From Aulostomus chinensis (taxonomy: Eukaryota; Chordata; Actinopteri; Syngnathiformes; Aulostomidae), in assembly GCA_037954235.1 (NCBI GenBank), contig JBBMOA010000012.1:14067144-14131143 (forward strand): a DNA stretch of 64,000 bases. Direction: 5' to 3'. The position numbers and the translations under genes were made by a program. The notes beneath the pieces are model-generated. The model did no database searches and was not told where the DNA came from. It worked only from the letters and a program-made list of their open reading frames with translations. Positions within the stretch are counted from its first letter, which is position 1; each line of letters starts with the position of its first letter. This document shows, one piece after another, positions 50,661 through 63,353 of this stretch.

Positions 50661-53289
50661 CCTCTGAATGCTCTATTTTTGCCATTCATTACAGCCGCTA
50701 CTTCCTTCTCAGTCAGCTCTTCACACTGTCTTGACCTCAGTCACAAATTCATTCAAACTGACTGATCTGTTCTCCAATTTCCTAAAACATATCCTTACTG
50801 TACAGTCGATTGCTTGCACTTTGGATCTTTGACCTTTTTCTCAGGAGTCTGGTGATTTTGACATGACCATGCCAGTGTCTGCCCTGATGAGAGCTGGCCT
50901 TTGAAGGAAACAAACCTAGTTTCTATGGTGACAAAGGCCAGACATGCCAAAGAGTCCAGAGGAATGTCCCTGAGTTTTCCCAACAACAACTGGAACCTCC
51001 AGATGAGGGAAGACCAATGCTTCCCTACAGAAAATAGCAGACAGTGAATGATGTGAGTCACGTATTAAGGCCTTCATGTCACATTGCCCCCTCCATCAAC
51101 ATCCAAATCACCAAATTAAGAAATATCTTTCAGAAGGGCATTCCTATTTTCTATAGCATTTCACAGACTTGTAGATTCAATGCCAAAATGCATCAAAGCT
51201 CTTCTCCTGTATTTGTTTCTCATCTGTACTTTGCCCTCCGGACAGAAGCTGTGTTCTGTTGCCAGCACCCTTATCAACAATATGAATCTGTGACTCTCCA
51301 GACAGGTCACTGAAGATGAGGGAATGGAGTATAACGTAGATGTCTAACAGCAATGATAGAGCCAGAGGGACTTTTCAAATGTTTTAAAAAGTGAGAATTA
51401 AGAATAAACGGCAAGATAAGGTCTAAAGTTGTTTCTGGGACAAAGATCCAGTCTGATATAATAAATTAGCAAATCGAATAATGTAACAGAACTATACTGT
51501 AAGTAACCTCTAAGAATTGATTAGTTTATACAAACCCAGAACCAAACATACCTAGAATCACTGACCCATGTGTATAGTGTGGGGTACTGTTGCAACCTCT
51601 CGGAGGTGGGGGTGGGGTGGGTTTGGGGTCAGAAGAAAGAGGTCCATTGATGCTGAGACATTTGTCAGGTTAAAAATATTCAGCCAGACTTTTGCAGCGA
51701 CCCTTTCCTGCATTTTAACAGAGGTGGTATTATGGCAAGGGCGTCTATTGATAGAAGCGGCAGTCTTTTGACACAAGCCAGATTTATATTTCTCTTTTGT
51801 CACAACTGAGAAGACAATGGTGATGGAATGAGTACAGATTTTATTCACAGTATTTTCAAGATACAATATACATGAATATGGCGGTTGGTACACATGTCGA
51901 GGTTTATGTCAACTGTATCCCGCAGACTTATTTAAATCTTTTCCCTTTTTTGGTCTGAACTGATGGCGTAGGGAAAGTGTTGTGATGAGGCAGCTTTTGA
52001 ATGTGTCAGGCCTCAAATACGGGATGAATATTTTACACATCATAGAATTGAGGAAATCCAATTTGACTCACAAATACATTGTATGAAGCTTTTAAAATGA
52101 GCATCCCTCATAAATATGAAATCCCTCATGTCATGATGTTAGTTTTTTTTAATTTGTTGTTGTTTTTGTAATTCCACTCATTTTAAACATCATTTGTTGA
52201 GCGTTAAAAAAAATGCTTGATATGGTATATAAAATGTTATGTGTATAACAATATTATTTTATTATCAAAATAACAAATCAGTGCATAAATAGTACAGTAC
52301 AATAACAACAACAGATACCAATCAATTTAAATCTGCATCAGCTATTTTTTATATTGATTAACAGTGTTTATTATAATGTGCTATTACGGGGAAACAGATG
52401 ACAATAAAAGCAATGTTGGCTCTCGAGATGCTTGCAATTTCCATTTTATGTAGAAAATGTAATGTAATAGTTATAAGTAAGTTTTTTTTTAAAAGGTTTT
52501 TAAATGACATCAGTTTAGTGGACAGTTGTATGTAATCCAGTAATATGACAGTATACAGAAGATGGTATATAGAGCTTTTGTCATCATAGTTGCTGTGTAA
52601 CTGAACACAACTGAAGAGGCAGGTGTTCTTGATTATTGTTCCTGGAAATGTGTTGTTGTTTTTTGTTTGTTTTTTTTAAATTTTGGCTGTATTTATTGGT
52701 TGGACAGAGGAAAAGCATTTGTTGCACTTCAGATGAGCAAAAGTACATAAACATCAAGATGTATGCTAAAAATAGGTGCTACTGATCAGGGAAACTTCAG
52801 CAGGATGTCAAGTGCAAAAATCTTGTCAGTGTCTCTTTCTTGGTCATCTACCTTGTCAGGTAGGTCAAATATAAACAAACAAACTTTTAGCCATATCTGT
52901 AGAGTAACAGTGTGCACGCATATTCATATTTAGTTGCTGTTTCTTACTGTCTTGGCTCATTTCATAGCCTAGAAGTCGTATCATTTCTATGGATATTTTT
53001 GCCCAAAATGTAACCTCACCCTACCCAGCTTCTACTTTTTTCTGAATATTTCTACAGTTTTGACATCCTAAAATATGCATAAAATGAACTTTCAACACAC
53101 AATCATTTTGGTTATTCACATCAGTGTCTCAGGTATCTGGTTGACTGACCAAACCATGACGCTGGTGCAAACCCTCTCTAGTACGTCATGATTCATGATC
53201 TAAGAATGTGGCCAGACATGACCATGTATAGCTGGATAGAACAGTTTGAGGAACAAACTGTGACTGTTTTACTGTCCTTCAGGAACGCC

Positions 53290-53290
<1 letters not shown>
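50661..53290. other. Region upstream of col8a1, no gene recognised
   Basis: AT-rich unique DNA with many short chance ORFs. May carry col8a1 regulatory sequence, but I see nothing specific. Confidence 0.5.

Positions 53291-53291
<1 letters not shown>

Positions 53292-53363
<72 letters not shown>
53292..53363 (+). repeat. (GT)n microsatellite
   Basis: 72-bp perfect GT tract followed by an imperfect tail to about 53392 (tttgtgtgcgtgtgtgcgtg). Confidence 0.97.
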
Positions 53364-53366
<3 letters not shown>

Positions 53367-53819
53367 TGTGCGTGTGTGCGTGCGTGCATGCATAGATGTT
53401 TTTATAGGCATGGAAATATTCTGACAAAACTTGGGACTCCAGATCAAAGAGACTGAACAGCAAGGGTCTGTTCAGTGTCACATAGCAATGCCGTGATGTT
53501 GTCATGGTGACCACAGAGTGATGGAAACACCTTCTGCCTTTACCTGGTGTGCTTTGCTCACACACATTATTGAACATAAGTGTTGCCTCCCTGGTGACTT
53601 ACTCATACAGTACAGGGCCACATTCAGACGTAACATTGACCAGCACTTTCCACGTTCTAATGTGTTATTTTAGAAAACAAAAGAAGAAGTTATTGAAGCG
53701 TGGCTATCAAAAAGTTTGTTGAACCATAACTTTTAAGTGTGTCATCACTTGGTCAATATTGATACAGATGGCAGTGATTAGGTCACATATAGGTTTTTTT
53801 TGGGGTGGGGGGGGGGCAG

Positions 53820-53860
53820 TCAAAAGGCACCTACCCCAATGGAAGGTAGGTGCCTTTTGA
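53820..53860. repeat. Perfect 16-bp hairpin, 9-nt loop
   Basis: tcaaaaggcacctacc (53820-53835) is the exact reverse complement of ggtaggtgccttttga (53845-53860). A T-run and G-run (53793-53817) lies directly to the left. It could form a stable hairpin on either strand. No gene, and no known terminator role in this position. Confidence 0.95.
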
Positions 53861-54900
53861 TGGTAGAGTCTTCGCAGTGTTCTGTACGTGGCCACTCATA
53901 GAGTTGAAAGGGTTCCTTACTGTTGTTTCTGTAAAATAATGTACTCCGCTATCCTCGGGACTCCTTCCCAGCAGGAAATTGCCGAGTTTGCATATCTCAC
54001 TGCAACACCCCTGCACAGCCGTGTGCAGACATGGAGTGAGTGGCGTTTCACAAGCCTTTTTGCGTCTTTGCTGGTACAAACCATTTAAGTCCACCATGAT
54101 GACTTCATGACTCTCACATGTAACAAACAAACACAGCAACTGTGTTCTACAAAGTCGGTCCATCTCACACACGTAAACTGGTGTCATCCATGTTCAGTTT
54201 TCTCCAAGGCATCTTTACTTGCACGTCCATGGGGATAAATAAAACAGTTACGCTGCTTCAGCCTCAGTCCTGTTGTGGAAATACTTGAAAAGGATTTTAT
54301 AATTGTAATTATTAATAGTAACACCTTTATTACCATAGCAGGTGAAAGTGCCTGCTGTGACAAAGACCAGTTGGGCGAAGGTAGGAGTGACCGTGTGTTC
54401 ACACAGGGAGCAATGCGTCCATAAAAAGTGCTCCATGTAGATGGAATATAAGCAAGTAGAAATACATTTTCTTTTAGCAATTGTGCAGAATATCTAAATT
54501 CCAGCTGGTTGCAGTAAGGTTCTGTGTCCCAGCTTATCAAATAAAGTTGCCTGGACATGAATTTAGCTCTAGCCACCACTGGTGATCCCTGTTTGTTGTC
54601 TCACAGAAAAATATTGACGTCACGGCCTGTTTCTGAATGCACTTCTGCAAGCAATTCTCACCCTTCAAGTGTCAAACAATTCCCTTCAGTGAGAAGCAAG
54701 CAAGTTGAATCCCTCTTTTTTATAATTATGGAAGGAAAGCAAAATTCTGCTGATCTACATCAATCCATTAATGCGACATCTTCTCAATGTATTGCATAAA
54801 TCTAACTAACTGTGTCTAATTCGACACAACTTTTCAAAGCAATAATTTTGCTAAAGCGATGAACCCCAGTAACATTTAGGGGTGTTCCAATACATACGTT

Positions 54901-54905
<5 letters not shown>
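53861..54905. other. Unannotated stretch
   Basis: Contains a 131-codon open frame on the minus strand (54184-54579) with no recognisable domain and no splice support. I regard it as chance. Confidence 0.5.

Positions 54906-54970
<65 letters not shown>
54906..54970. repeat. (AT)n microsatellite
   Basis: 65-bp uninterrupted AT tract. Confidence 0.97.
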
Positions 54971-54972
<2 letters not shown>

Positions 54973-56264
54973 CTTCAGTTACCAAATATACAACGTCATT
55001 GATGCAAAAACTGGAATCAATCAACCATCTTAAGTGCACCTTGATTTTGAAATGCCCACAACAGGAACGTCTGCCCTACCTTTTCTGAAGCTCTGCAGTC
55101 AGCTTTATTTGATTCTTTTATAAAAACAATAGTTTGTTTTCCATTTCACTTCATCTTTATAATTTCCGTGCTTTTCAGGGCCCAGGAACAAAACGTGAAA
55201 AGGACATGAATCTTCTAATATTGATCGCAGGCCTATGAATTGAGTCAAAATGAAATTGTACCCTTGCAGACTTTGTGATATCGGCAAATACTGTAACACT
55301 GTTTCACCGAAATATTGTGTCACAGATGCTGGACGGTGATTATGGGTTAGATTATGCCAGAACATAATTTTTGAAACCAAAATATTCAGGGAAAGCTTCC
55401 TTTAAAAAAAAAAAAAATAGCCGTCTCTATGATTGCTGCATCACATCTCAAGTCCTGAATATCAAGTGAAAACCAAATCTAATCTCAAGCGAAGCAAATC
55501 TCAAATCCTCAGATTATTCTGTTTTGAGTCAAGTGAGTACCTTAGTGGTACCTTAGTGGTACCTTAGTGGTACTCACAGCACTTTAAAATAATGTCTCCA
55601 TAATAGTTTCACACAATTACACTGTGTATGAATTTGTCTCCCTGTTGCTCAATGCATGTATTTCTTAAATAAGCACATTTAGGGACACCAACCAAGTTAT
55701 GCATGCTGGGATGTGTGTAGAAACTCAGGGGGACCAACACATGTAGTTTAACCTCTAATCTTCCATCACCTGCTGCCAGGATCATGCGTTACTGGTCATA
55801 GACCACTGAGCTCTCAGCATGTCCAGCTCAGCCCAGACACACTCAAAAATAAGCACATCTCAAAATAGACTACCTTCTGTTTTCCAGAATATCTCCAGAT
55901 GTTCATCTTTTTTGACATTTTTGTATGAACAAAATACAGTAAATTAGCCAAAAGGCAGGTGACGTAAGAGGAACAATGGGCAACATGTATCTGAGGTGTT
56001 GTTTTTGCTGTGTCAGCTGAAGTTCAGGTGTTGGCTGCTAAAATGCAATCCCCTGACTCTGATAAAAACTGCTGCTGGAGTGTAGCAGAATTATTAAATT
56101 GATAGAATTCCATAACTGTAATTACAAACGTGTAATACTGAACTCGGCAAGGGTTGTCAGAGTCTGTGTTTGTTCTGTATAGTAAGGAAGTGATGACACC
56201 TGACAATATTTGGATTTTGCATTATGGCGTGGACTAATGTGCGCGCTACGGTGCAAATACCATT

Positions 56265-56560
56265 TTCTGTGTCCACTAGATGGCACTAGAGAACACAGAC
56301 TTTCTCTACAGATTGTTGCTTTATGACATAAGGACAACACTGTGTAATATGTCAATCAAAAGATTGTTTTGTTTTGTTTTTTTCCATCAGGCTTACTTCC
56401 TGTAACCAGGAGGTGGCACCATGACTTGAATTCAGCTTATAGATGACTTCAGACCAGGAAAAGATCAAACATGTGGAGTCCATTTACGACAGCTTCCTGT
56501 TCTAGGGGAATGATGAAAAGTCACAGCCTTCACAGGAACACATCACTGAAAGTTAAAGGT
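56265..56560 (+). repeat. Dispersed repeat, copy 1
   Basis: Shares with 61795-62030 the ordered words tgtgtccactagatggcact, cttcctgtaaccaggaggtg and tgacttgaattcagct. The wording is common in fish genomes. No coding capacity. Confidence 0.6.
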
Positions 56561-57769
56561 GCGTCTGACCAAATCTGAGATGGATGTACTCAACTCACCA
56601 TGACATCAAGTGTAAAATAACAAGTTATTCTCTTTTGCCACCAAATGGACCAATGACAACTGTGATCCCAAATTCAGTGGCGTCATCCTTGGCTCAATCT
56701 ACACACTTCCACTGAGTTTGGTGAATTTTTTTGCTGAATCTTGCAAAAAGACAAACAAACCACTGAAGCCTTGACCTCATTGGAGGTTGTGGAGTTATCT
56801 GGAGGCCTTATGATGCTTCAAAACCCAGCACATGTAAAACATAGACACATATCCAGTAAGAAGAATTACAGGTAATGATAACAAGAGAGTGACCTCACTT
56901 ATAGAAGCACGTCATGTGCTGGATTTATAGTGCAGTTAACCAAGTGAGGAGGACCTTCCTCCTCTCTCCCCCTCACTGAGGAGGAAACGTTAGTCCTGTG
57001 CAACCAGACGCATTTGTCATCTGTCTCTCTCCTGTCAGTGACAACTCTCACCGTCTCTCTTTCATCGTCCATCTGAGTGAACAGAGCGCTGTCTGTTTTG
57101 CAGCATCTTCCCTCTCGACACCTCCAGTCTCTCTTCTGTGTGTTTGCCCTTTTTCTTCCTTTGGAAACGTCCCGTTTCAGTGACCTGAAGCTACTCAGTG
57201 ACCTGGCAGACACTCAGAGCTCAGAGGGCAAGCGTAAACCTTGCATCCAGACTTCAGACAGAGTCAGACAGCGATGAGATATTATAGGTTGAACGGTTTA
57301 AACAGTGAATCTGTTGACTGAAAGTGTAGCTCTATATAAGCACACACGCACACACACACGCACGCACGCACGCATGCACAAAGACACACACATGCACACA
57401 CTTACAATTACTTTGCTTGCATAGTTGCATGGATGCAACCCAATTCTGAGTTCCTCCCTCTCCGTAAGAAGCGGTCTGACCAAAACCTGGTGTTTAAATC
57501 CCACTGAACATACTTGGCCAAAAACCCTGCTCCCTCTGTGCACCACAAACCATTAACACATTTATGCTATAGCCAGCACAACCCTTACACTCAGTCTTGG
57601 TCACTCCACTGATGTTGTGGTTTCTCAATGAAAGTGGAAAAAAACATTTGCAGCTCTTCATATCCCTAAATGCAGCATTTATCACAAAACACACCTCATA
57701 AAATTAACACCTCCTCCAGTCACATTGCACATGGTAATGTCCTCCTTCCAACAAACCAGAGGAATAGAG

Positions 57770-57770
<1 letters not shown>

Positions 57771-57848
<78 letters not shown>
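57771..57848 (+). repeat. (CA)n microsatellite
   Basis: 78-bp perfect CA tract. Confidence 0.97.
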
Positions 57849-57853
<5 letters not shown>

Positions 57854-58457
57854 AAAAACTTGTGCACACAGTGCCACAGCTGTGCAGCTAAATGACCCAA
57901 AGTGTTTACCTCGTCCCCTCTCCTTTACACAACCATAATTCTTGGTTTTCATAGGGTCCTTTTGTCCTTTTGTCTTCCTGAAGTTTGCTGAATAATGTAT
58001 GCAGGATGGTACAACGTTGTTTGCATGCACACACACATACATGCACGCACTGTGTTTGAAAGGTTACTTCTTTTGCCAGTTATGCTGAAGGGCCAATTCT
58101 CCTGAGGCACTTTCACACACTTTGGCTGATATTAGGGAGCCATACACTGAATTACGGTTATGATCCAATTGAAAGCTACAAAATCAAATTTGGAGAAAGA
58201 GACGAAATAGTAGAAATTTGTAATTAGCAATAATTAAATCCAAGGGGAAAGGGCCGTTGACAATATAGATGAGAATTGATAAGATTTTTTTGTTGATTTA
58301 CATATCAATTCCTGATTGATTTAGATTCTTATAAATGACATTATTCCTTATCTTGAGTTTGGAGGTTAGCAAAGAACAAACTAGACATCATTAATCAAAC
58401 AACAGAGAATGACCATCATTCTAACAAACACCTGATAGAAAGCATTTAATATTGTCA

Positions 58458-58584
58458 CCTTCTTAAAATAATTGCCCAAGTCAATTCTTGACCATTTTTT
58501 TGCCTGATTCAATTCCTTATGATGTTTTTTTGTGTTAGCTGAAAAAACTTGAAAAAAAAGACTCAGGCGATTATTTTAAGAAGG
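58458..58584. mobile_element. Putative MITE copy 1, 19-bp terminal inverted repeats
   Basis: Left end ccttcttaaaataattgcc (58458-58476) and right end ggcgattattttaagaagg (58566-58584) match in 18 of 19 positions. The 127-bp interior has gcctgattcaa and ttatgatgtttttttgtgtt words shared with copy 2. No ORF. Non-autonomous DNA transposon is the simplest reading. Confidence 0.75.
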
Positions 58585-59030
58585 CAAAGAGATGACTTTC
58601 CTAAATAAAAAGTTGCCGTTCAATGATGTCCACATCCAATAAGGACCAAAATCTTTCTGAGTTGAGAGTTTTCATTCGGTCATTGTGTAAAAAGCACAGT
58701 CTCATAAAGATGTGTGTTGTGTTTACTCATACATTCCAACAGCACCCTCCTAATAAAAGACCTGAAAACAGGAATCTGTCATTGTTCAGACTTGATTTTT
58801 GAACCTTTAGATCCTCAGTGTACACATTTTTCCAGAATATTTGCAAATATCTGCAGGAAACCTGAAAGTAACGATGTCATATTTGAATTTTCAGTGGCCT
58901 CTGTGATGGAGAGTGTTAGGAAGCCATTAGGAGAGGCAGAGCTGTGTTTGCTCTGTAGTCTCTTCTCACCAAACTGCTGCTCTTGCCCTGTCACACACAT
59001 ATATATATAACAGTTTGGCTTCAGCTTTCT

Positions 59031-59037
59031 GCACACA

Positions 59038-59068
<31 letters not shown>

Positions 59069-59070
59069 GC
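59031..59070 (+). repeat. (CA)n(CG)n alternating purine-pyrimidine tract
   Basis: 40 bp of gcacac...cgcgcg with 18 consecutive CG bases near the end, followed by aagcgtgcatgcacac. A classic sequence for left-handed Z-DNA. Confidence 0.95.
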
Positions 59071-59746
59071 AAGCGTGCATGCACACAGACACACATGTGC
59101 ACTCTACACGTTTGAATGCATATTTGCTTTCAGTGCAGGCATTCTCTCACAGAGAGATGTGGTGTACACTTTAGCGCTCTGGAGCGCTGCAGGAAGTATC
59201 TTAACCAGGATGGGCACAGACACACCACTGGAGCTGCAGAGATGCTCTTCTCTACAGAACAACTATGTTCACAACTCCAAAGCATATGAGGTCCCACAGC
59301 AGCCCCAAATTACAAATACATCAATTCTGGCCATTATAAAAATAGTGATTCTGATTGAATCTAGATTATTGAATTTATCTTTTAATGGCCGTCACCTCAA
59401 CAATATTAGAAAAAAGGCAAAGGCAACACAAACCACTGAGCTGGGCAATACATGAAATATTATGTTGTGTAATAACTTTTAGATGTGCATTGAACACTAG
59501 TAAACACCACAAAAATCCAGGTGTGACAAGAGTCAAAGGCAAATGGAGTGAGAACAGGATGGTGCTTACCTTTGTGGGTTTCGTTTATGGGGAAATAATC
59601 ACTGCAGACTGACTCACAGAAAGAAGAATAGCAGGCAGCAGACAGACAACCACACAGACAGAACCCCAGAATATGTGCTCATAACAGATGCACACCTTGT
59701 GGACACGGTTTATATCTGCTGCAGGGTGGAGCCACAGGGGTGGGTG

Positions 59747-59749
<3 letters not shown>

Positions 59750-59813
<64 letters not shown>
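59750..59813 (+). repeat. (GA)n microsatellite
   Basis: About 64 bp of perfect GA repeat. Confidence 0.97.
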
Positions 59814-59815
<2 letters not shown>

Positions 59816-60699
59816 AAGAGGGCAGGATGGAGGCATGGGGACAAATGTGACCTCCAAAAATCACTTTCAATGATGAAACATGCTCAAAACTCACATATAC
59901 TCAAATATTTGGATGTTTTAAGGGACACGTGAATTTTTGGGGTCATATGCACCCTTTCAGCCATTTTTAGAGCCAGACAAGCAGATAGATACCTTCGTCT
60001 TCTATCTGGGTGCATTACAGAGCTCCATTCTCCCACTGGACAGCTTCAGCTTGTTCACATACAGGAATACACAAAGTGTACAGCAGGATGATAGGTGTCA
60101 AGTTGGAAGAGGTCAACTATTGATGGACGAGTCACTATGACTCAGGGTGGGTAAATATCTCTGAGCTTTATTTACCCCTTTAGTTCCTGGAGGAGAAAAT
60201 ATAAACATCTACCAGCAGTATTTATTGAGCCAACACATATTTAGATAGAAGCAGAACTGTGGTTGGGACCAAGGTGGACTACTGGAGGAGTGATCCCAGG
60301 ATGAGAGAGAACTGGGGTCTAAGCGGCTGCCGTGCTAATCACTTAGCTACATGATGCCTGCAGAGACACGCCACAACAAAAAAGTGTCTGGAGGTAAGGA
60401 GGTCATGATAACTGAGACAAGCTATATATCTATAAACTGCACAGGTGATTAATGGGGCAAAGGCCGTTTGGATTAGGAGGAAGTTCAGGTGATTGGATCA
60501 GCAAAAGCAGGTGAGTCAGTTCAGGTGTGAGAGAGGTGTGGTCTTGTTCCTAAATTCAGTTAATTAAACTTTATGAAGCTTAGCCACAATGAACTCCAGA
60601 AGCTGGGATGTAGATAAAGTCAAAGTGATAAAATAAACTTTTCTTTAGCAGTCTTTGCCTGCATTAAAAGAAATGTTGTACCTAAAATACTCTACCAAA

Positions 60700-60713
60700 C
60701 CCCCCCCCCCCCC
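60700..60713. repeat. Poly(C)/poly(A) tract
   Basis: 14 C followed directly by 7 A. Confidence 0.9.
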
Positions 60714-61009
60714 AAAAAAAACTCAAAATTAAAGAGATGTTGTTTCTTTTAGAATCCCATTCATTCCCAGAACTACTGTCCTGATCTGGCCCAATGATTT
60801 AACGCCTCACCTCAAAAGCCTCATCATGAGGTGCTGTCAAAAAAACAAAAACATTTGGTGATGGCTACAGGTTTGTTCACACCAAGGTGGAAAAAAAACT
60901 ATTCATGTAGCGTGATCGCACTTGATCCAGTTAATCTTTCACCCTTCAGACCAGGAAGAGACAGGGGGTAGGGGAGGCGCTTGTCTCCTAGATACTGAAC
61001 CACACTTGT

Positions 61010-61255
61010 TCACGATATCTCAGTCCATACTGAGTATTGGGTCCGCCATTCTCCAAGAGCCTGCTTGTCACTTCCATTGCTGCTCTGAGCCAGCTGTACA
61101 AAGTCCAGAGACGCCGGAGGGCCAAACGCCAACGTGTCTGAGCCCTGCTGCATCACGTTCAAGCAGTGATGCAGATCAAGTTCATCCTCCAGGAGGAGCA
61201 CAACGCCCTGGAAGGCGTACATGTTAATGAGATAGTTGAGGTGTGTCTTTATCAT
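61010..61255 (-). pseudogene. Coding-like open frame, unrecognised; possibly a transposon relic
   Basis: 81 codons on the minus strand containing NYLINMYAFQGVVLLLEDEL and NVMQQGSDTLAFGPPASLDF. The opposite strand has a frame with AALSQLYKVQRRRRAKRQRV before a stop, an arginine-rich stretch resembling the N-terminus of Harbinger-type transposase genes in fish. Just upstream, about 60870-60925, ttgttcacaccaaggtgg and tagcgtgatcgc recall Harbinger ends. Either strand may be a fossil reading frame. I do not recognise a cellular gene. Confidence 0.25.
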
Positions 61256-61794
61256 CAGGCAATCAACACTGATTGTTGTGAGGTGAATTGTAATTGTTGC
61301 AAAGATGTGAATTTCGCCTCCTGTGTCTGTTACACATAGGAAGCGTATTTCACCTCATCCCATTGCCGTCCAAAAAGCTACGGTAATGTTGGGCACTACC
61401 CTTGTTAATGCAGGCAAAGCCTGCCTGGGGGGGAAAAAAGTGCATTTGAGTTGGATTTCGCAACTGTCCAACCAGGAACACCCAAGTCAACAAAGCTGGG
61501 AAGCAGTCAGCTGTCTGCTGGTGGTCTCAAGGTCGGTAATAGAGAGAGGACCGTGGAGTGTCTGTCTATTCATCTGGCAAGAAAAATAGGTTTTTTTTGT
61601 TTGTTTTTTTAAGTATTTCTAAAAAGTTGATGGCTCCTTGATGGTTCCCTGCTCTGGCTGTAAAGGCACAAGCAGTGATGAGCGGTCCTCACACCCTGGG
61701 AGTTGTTGTGGTTGTTGTGTGAGAGGGAATTGAAATCTGATAATATTTGAGTTTGAAATAAAGTAGCAGACAAATGTGTTTCGTATAGCGCAAA

Positions 61795-62030
61795 CATCAC
61801 TTCCTGTGTCCACTAAATGGAACTCACGAATAAACAGTTGATATATATCATATTGCTGTAAAACACATGAATATGTTTTAACATAATTAATTTTATTTAT
61901 GCAAATCAAATGTATTTATTACATCAGACTAACTTCTTGTGACCACTAGGTGGTGGTGTGACTTCAATTCAGCTAGTATATGTCTCCCTTACAACAGTTT
62001 CTTGTTCTGAGGTGAAATATTAAAATTAGC
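61795..62030 (+). repeat. Dispersed repeat, copy 2
   Basis: Same ordered words as 56265-56560: tgtgtccactaaatggaact, cttcttgtgaccactaggtg, tgacttcaattcagct. More diverged. Confidence 0.55.
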
Positions 62031-62516
62031 CATCTCACCGACATTTGTCATCCACTACCATTCATTTTGCTAAGCTAGCTTGTAGTCAGCTATTGGTCTT
62101 TGCTGCCTAATGAAGCCAAAAAGGAGGGAGGGGTAATTATCTTTTTGTCTGACTCTGGGAAGGATGGTAAATAAGCATATTTCCTACAAAAAAAAAGAAA
62201 AAAAAAGTGGGTTCCTTTAAATTCAGGATATAGCCAATGATCTATGTATGATTTACAATACGAGCTCATCCTAAATGATTTGCTTTAGTCACACATAACA
62301 ATAACATTGCTGTGCGATAAGAATGTAAATGCACAAAATTTTTTTTTTCCATTTCTTAAAAAATATCAGCAAGTTTTTATATTGTACATTCGTAGTTTTG
62401 TATTGTATCTTGTTTTGAATATCGGAATTTGATGAGTACTTCGTTCTGTACACACTCATTAAAAGGCATCTTTTCCTTTCTCCTGGAACTAACATCCATA
62501 TAAGTCCATAATATCG

Positions 62517-62643
62517 CCTTCTTAAAATAATCGCCAAAGTCAGTTTTCAGATAACACAAAAAACTGGACACAAAACATCATAAAGAGTTGAATCAGGCAA
62601 AAAAAATTGTCCAAAAAAAATGACTCGGGCAATTATCTTAAGG
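62517..62643. mobile_element. Putative MITE copy 2 (opposite orientation)
   Basis: Left end ccttcttaaaataatcgcc (62517-62535); right end ggcaattatcttaagg (62628-62643), shorter by a few bases. Interior reverse-complements onto copy 1 (shared ttgaatcaggcaa at 62588-62600 and aacatcataa). No ORF. Confidence 0.75.
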
Positions 62644-63292
62644 TTATGATATGCATTTGTCTGAAAAGAAAAAACAAACACTTTTATATGAAAATGTAGT
62701 TATAAAGTAAAAATCATCTTTTTTCAGAGAGAGGATCTTTGTTGATGTGTGATTGCAGACACTTTCCAGGCCTGGTTTGACACCTGTCCTTGGCGCCTAA
62801 CTGTTGGTTATATCCTGCTCATACAACATGACTCGGTGCACTGTTGCAGGCCAGCAGTGTGACGCAGCCCAGGCTGTCTTAAAGGATGTGTGTGTGAGTG
62901 AGTGTGTGCATGTGGTTTCACAGTGACACCGTGGTGTAAAAGGGTGGCTGCCCTGTTCCATCTCCAACAGCCAAGTGTCAGCTTAGTCAGCTCACTGGTC
63001 CAGGCCTGATGAAGAAGCTGAAAACTGTCAGGCTTTCATGACAAAGCTGTCAGAGGTCTCTAAACTTTGGGTGGATGCAACATTCCACTCATCAGCATAT
63101 GTCATCCGTCAGGCGAGCTCAAGAGACGTACACTGTTATTAATTAGGTTTAAGGTCTACGATGATGTTTATGTCATTTCATCAACAATTTAGAGTTTAAC
63201 TACTTTAATATGTCCAAAAGCACCAAAGCCAGTAATAGTTCCCACCCACTTAAACACAAACTCATATAAATGCAGTAAATGCACTACAAACT

Positions 63293-63295
<3 letters not shown>

Positions 63296-63348
<53 letters not shown>
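63296..63348 (+). repeat. (CA)n microsatellite
   Basis: 53-bp CA tract with a short imperfect extension. Confidence 0.97.

Positions 63349-63353
<5 letters not shown>

Noticed and set aside
53820..53860. Hairpin as a microRNA precursor
   Set aside because: The 16-bp stem is too short for a standard pre-miRNA and there is no supporting flanking structure.
54184..54579. 131-codon minus-strand ORF
   Set aside because: No recognisable domain, no splice signals giving a longer gene, and ordinary AT-rich composition.
57682..58042. ORFs rich in CVCVCV or HTHTHT here and at 4796-5198, 53188-53577, 63189-63371
   Set aside because: Readings of CA/GT microsatellites, which lack stops in some frames.
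59585..59932. ORFs with LSLSLS or ERERER runs
   Set aside because: Readings of the (GA)n microsatellite.
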